From positions 186,001 to 250,000 of the forward strand of contig JACJXW010000009.1 of NCBI GenBank assembly GCA_020636405.1: a stretch of DNA of 64,000 bases. Direction: 5' to 3'. The DNA comes from Lewinellaceae bacterium (GTDB lineage Bacteria; Bacteroidota; Bacteroidia; Chitinophagales; Saprospiraceae). Below the pieces are notes generated by a model. It ran no database searches. It was given only the letters and a program-made list of their open reading frames with translations, and was not told the origin of the DNA. Position 1 is the first letter of the stretch; the number at the start of each line of letters is the position of its first letter. A program made the translations under genes and the position numbers. Positions 62,142 to 64,000 of the stretch are shown here, one piece after another.

Positions 62142-63193
62142 GCAGATTGTAGTTGACCCTCATAGTCAAATTCTGACAGTTGCTTAATCAGATATGCCCT
62201 GGCCTCATCCAATGCAGTTGCCTTTTCTTTTGTGGTCAAAACATACCCGGCTGCAGGCAGAGCCACAAAAGTTTCAACGCCTGGCATACCTTCCTCAATA
62301 ATTGGCATTGCTTTTTCTCCATCTCCAACTAACTTTGCACGAACACTACTTGCTATTTTGTTCGCATTATCACTCACGGAAATAGCAAGTGTTTCCATCA
62401 AACTGAATGTGCGAGATTGGTTGGAAGTGATTTTCCAATTCAGAATTGCATCCACCAATGCAGGGATGAGCTTGTCTCTGTCTGCTTTCGGAGCGACAAG
62501 GCAAGGACCAAAGACGTTCTCGCTTTCGACCCAGCCATTTTCACGGAGCTGGGCTTCAGTTACTGGACTAATTTCCGGCTCGAACGGATTGAGGTTTACG
62601 GAGAAAAGCCTGCGTAGATCGATAGCAATATCCTGGACAAAGAGTCCTGAGGCTCGATTACTACCTGGAATCCATTTTCTGGTAAGACTTCTATCCTTAC
62701 CTGAAAGAATTTCCTGAATTTGTTCATCAGTCAATTCATTCCCCTTTTCGTCTCTGACAATAATTATATTATTGGAGCGGTCACTGCGATCAAAGGTCAT
62801 GTTTTCTGAGGTTGTTCCAGCAAGTTTAGGATGCAAAGCTCGCATCGCAGAAATGGAAAGCGGACTGCGGCGCTTCAGTGTACGCTCCTTACCTCCTTTT
62901 GCTGCATACATCCAGCCTCCAAGAAGCTGATCAGCGTGAGCGGGATTGCAAGTACCCGCCACTTCACCTTCTGAAATTTCGCCTTTCTTGACATCCCAAA
63001 AAAAGGTTGTCGGAGAACCGGGAGTATTCAGTTCTGCATTCAGCGAATCTAAGATAGATCGTTTCACCTGCTGGCCGCTAGAGTAAGGTACAGGCACTCC
63101 AAATTGCGGATCAAAATATCTTTTTTGCCCATCTGCCACGCAAAAGACAGTATGTTCAGCATGCTTAAGGGTTCTTACATAAATGGTTTTCAT
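62138..63193 (-). CDS. Cas7-like crRNA-backbone subunit of a type I Cascade
   Basis: A 351-residue RAMP-like protein with the N-terminal YVRTLKHAEHTVFC strand and VPVPYSSGQQVKRSILDSL, matching the Gly-loop region of Cas7 proteins, and a central NQSRTFSLMETLAISVSD segment. It does not closely resemble the Csd2 (I-C) or Csh2 (classical I-B) N-terminal motifs, so the subtype is uncertain. It is identified as Cas7 mainly by position between a large subunit and cas4. The gene is visibly more AT-rich than cas4, cas1 and cas2. Confidence 0.72.
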   Translation of the reverse strand: MKTIYVRTLKHAEHTVFCVADGQKRYFDPQFGVPVPYSSGQQVKRSILDSLNAELNTPGSPTTFFWDVKKGEISEGEVAGTCNPAHADQLLGGWMYAAKGGKERTLKRRSPLSISAMRALHPKLAGTTSENMTFDRSDRSNNIIIVRDEKGNELTDEQIQEILSGKDRSLTRKWIPGSNRASGLFVQDIAIDLRRLFSVNLNPFEPEISPVTEAQLRENGWVESENVFGPCLVAPKADRDKLIPALVDAILNWKITSNQSRTFSLMETLAISVSDNANKIASSVRAKLVGDGEKAMPIIEEGMPGVETFVALPAAGYVLTTKEKATALDEARAYLIKQLSEFDYEGQLQSA

Positions 63194-63214
63194 GATATTT
63201 TCTGTTTTTAATGG

Positions 63215-64000
63215 TTATTGATTTTTGAACTCGGCATAGCCATAGTCGAATTTGAGCAAGGTGATAAAGTAGGCGAAATCCTCTTTACTCAGAAAGTGAA
63301 CCTGATCACGGAGGCTATTCATTTTGTCCTTGATATCCTGCTCCACTTCGTCGTTGGTGATAATCTTGTGGAGGGCTTCCAGCATCTTGATCTTATTGGT
63401 CTGGAAGAACTCTTTTTCCAATAGATTTTTGCGGTCTAGCTTCCTGCCCCCGGCACGGTACCGTACCAATGCCTGGGCGATCTCCCGGCTGTATTCCGAG
63501 ATATCGGTCTTGTTTTTTGATAACATAGCGACTAACCAAGTTTTATAAGTTTGATAGGAAATGATGGTTGATCTGGATTTGGAGGCTTCCTTTTCAATCC
63601 GCTCCCGGAAAGCTTCGTCGCTCTCACCTTTCTTACGATCTGCCTTAACGGAAACAAACTTGAGATTCGTGGAATCACCAAAATATTTTTCCAGCGATTC
63701 AGGACGAAGGGCATGTAGGCCGATGCTGCCCATTTCGCAGGCTCGTTTAATATGTCGGCCAAAGAAGGCCTCGAACTCGCTTGTCCGCTTTATTCTGTAC
63801 TCCTCGTTTCCAAAAAGCTTTTGGTAAACGGCAATTAGGCTTCTTCCGCTTTGAAATTGAAAGGGTATAAATCCAACAGTCTTATTAGTCGAGCCAAGCG
63901 AAAAAATATAAGCCGTGGCAGATTCAATTTCCAGATAAGTAGAAAGGCTGAAAAAAAGACGTGACCATGAAACAGTATTGATTTCAATACCTTTTTCACT
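63215..64000 (-). CDS. C-terminal part of a putative Cas8-like large subunit (truncated by the window edge)
   Basis: The frame is open to the window end; 261 residues of the C-terminal region are visible, and the start lies beyond. The sequence is helical and charged (EFEAFFGRHIKRACEMGSIG, SYQTYKTWLVAMLSKNKTDI, EYSREIAQALVRYRAGGRKL). I do not recognise a specific Cas8 family. Position directly before cas7 suggests Cas8 (Cascade large subunit); it could instead be a fused Cas8-Cas11. It is AT-rich like cas7. Confidence 0.55.
   Translation of the reverse strand, partial: SEKGIEINTVSWSRLFFSLSTYLEIESATAYIFSLGSTNKTVGFIPFQFQSGRSLIAVYQKLFGNEEYRIKRTSEFEAFFGRHIKRACEMGSIGLHALRPESLEKYFGDSTNLKFVSVKADRKKGESDEAFRERIEKEASKSRSTIISYQTYKTWLVAMLSKNKTDISEYSREIAQALVRYRAGGRKLDRKNLLEKEFFQTNKIKMLEALHKIITNDEVEQDIKDKMNSLRDQVHFLSKEDFAYFITLLKFDYGYAEFKNQ

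Noticed and set aside
1..64000. rRNA, tRNA or riboswitch genes
   Set aside because: No cloverleaf-like or riboswitch-core sequence was recognised by eye; a tRNA/Rfam scan would be needed to exclude them.

Overview
The window comes from a Bacteroidota chromosome, most likely a Saprospiria-type organism (Lewinella/Phaeodactylibacter-like; this placement is inference). Direct signs are several very large secreted proteins with type IX secretion (T9SS) C-terminal sorting domains of both type A and type B (gliding-motility) form, a TonB-dependent receptor, a LytS/LytTR pair, Bacteroidota-style promoters (TTG/TTTG, about 19 bases, TAnnTTTG), and a fairly GC-rich core broken by AT-rich spacers. No rRNA or tRNA gene was recognised.

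Layout. 1-6.9 kb: 3' part of a giant HYR-repeat adhesin with dockerin-like, cohesin-like and T9SS modules. 6.9-11.7 kb: gene-poor, AT-richer, with one small Cys-containing protein, one helical-repeat protein, a mobile-element-like hairpin and a probable gene fragment. 11.7-15.6 kb (minus): nucleotide-sugar epimerase-like protein, secreted M43 metalloprotease, beta-helix lipoprotein. 15.7-21.4 kb: two GT2 glycosyltransferases, a membrane mannosyltransferase-like enzyme, a rhodanese and mannose-6-phosphate isomerase, suggesting mannose or other glycan assembly. 21.5-27.2 kb: HtrA protease, an acyl-CoA oxidase-like enzyme with an unusual N-terminal domain, and a glucosaminidase divergent from an S24 repressor across a dyad-rich promoter. 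28.2-35.1 kb: a complete paralogue of the first giant protein. 35.2-40.7 kb: Uma2 nuclease, OxyR, a type-B T9SS protein, and two TetR paralogues flanking a small gene. 40.7-44.1 kb (minus): acetylxylan-esterase-like enzyme and sulfatase, a polysaccharide-degradation pair. 44.7-47.2 kb: divergent class I aldolase and pyrophosphate-dependent phosphofructokinase. 47.9-51.9 kb: 14-repeat FG-GAP/PKD secreted protein. 52.0-57.3 kb: CPBP protease, TonB receptor, LytS-type kinase, LytTR regulator. 57.3-64.0 kb: HTH-nucleotidyltransferase fusion, a 32-repeat CRISPR array, and a minus-strand cas operon (cas8-like, cas7, cas4, cas1, cas2) whose upstream part is cut by the window edge.

The most notable non-genic signal is a family of about 170-bp, mirror-symmetric terminal-inverted-repeat elements (two clear copies, one diverged). 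There is also a 159-bp insert that has duplicated the last codons of the acyl-CoA oxidase gene, and a GCGAAC-type short repeat that occurs both between genes and at the same codon position inside both giant paralogues. The CRISPR locus combines an I-C-like gene order with an I-B-like short repeat, and it has a well-formed leader promoter overlapping an inverted repeat.
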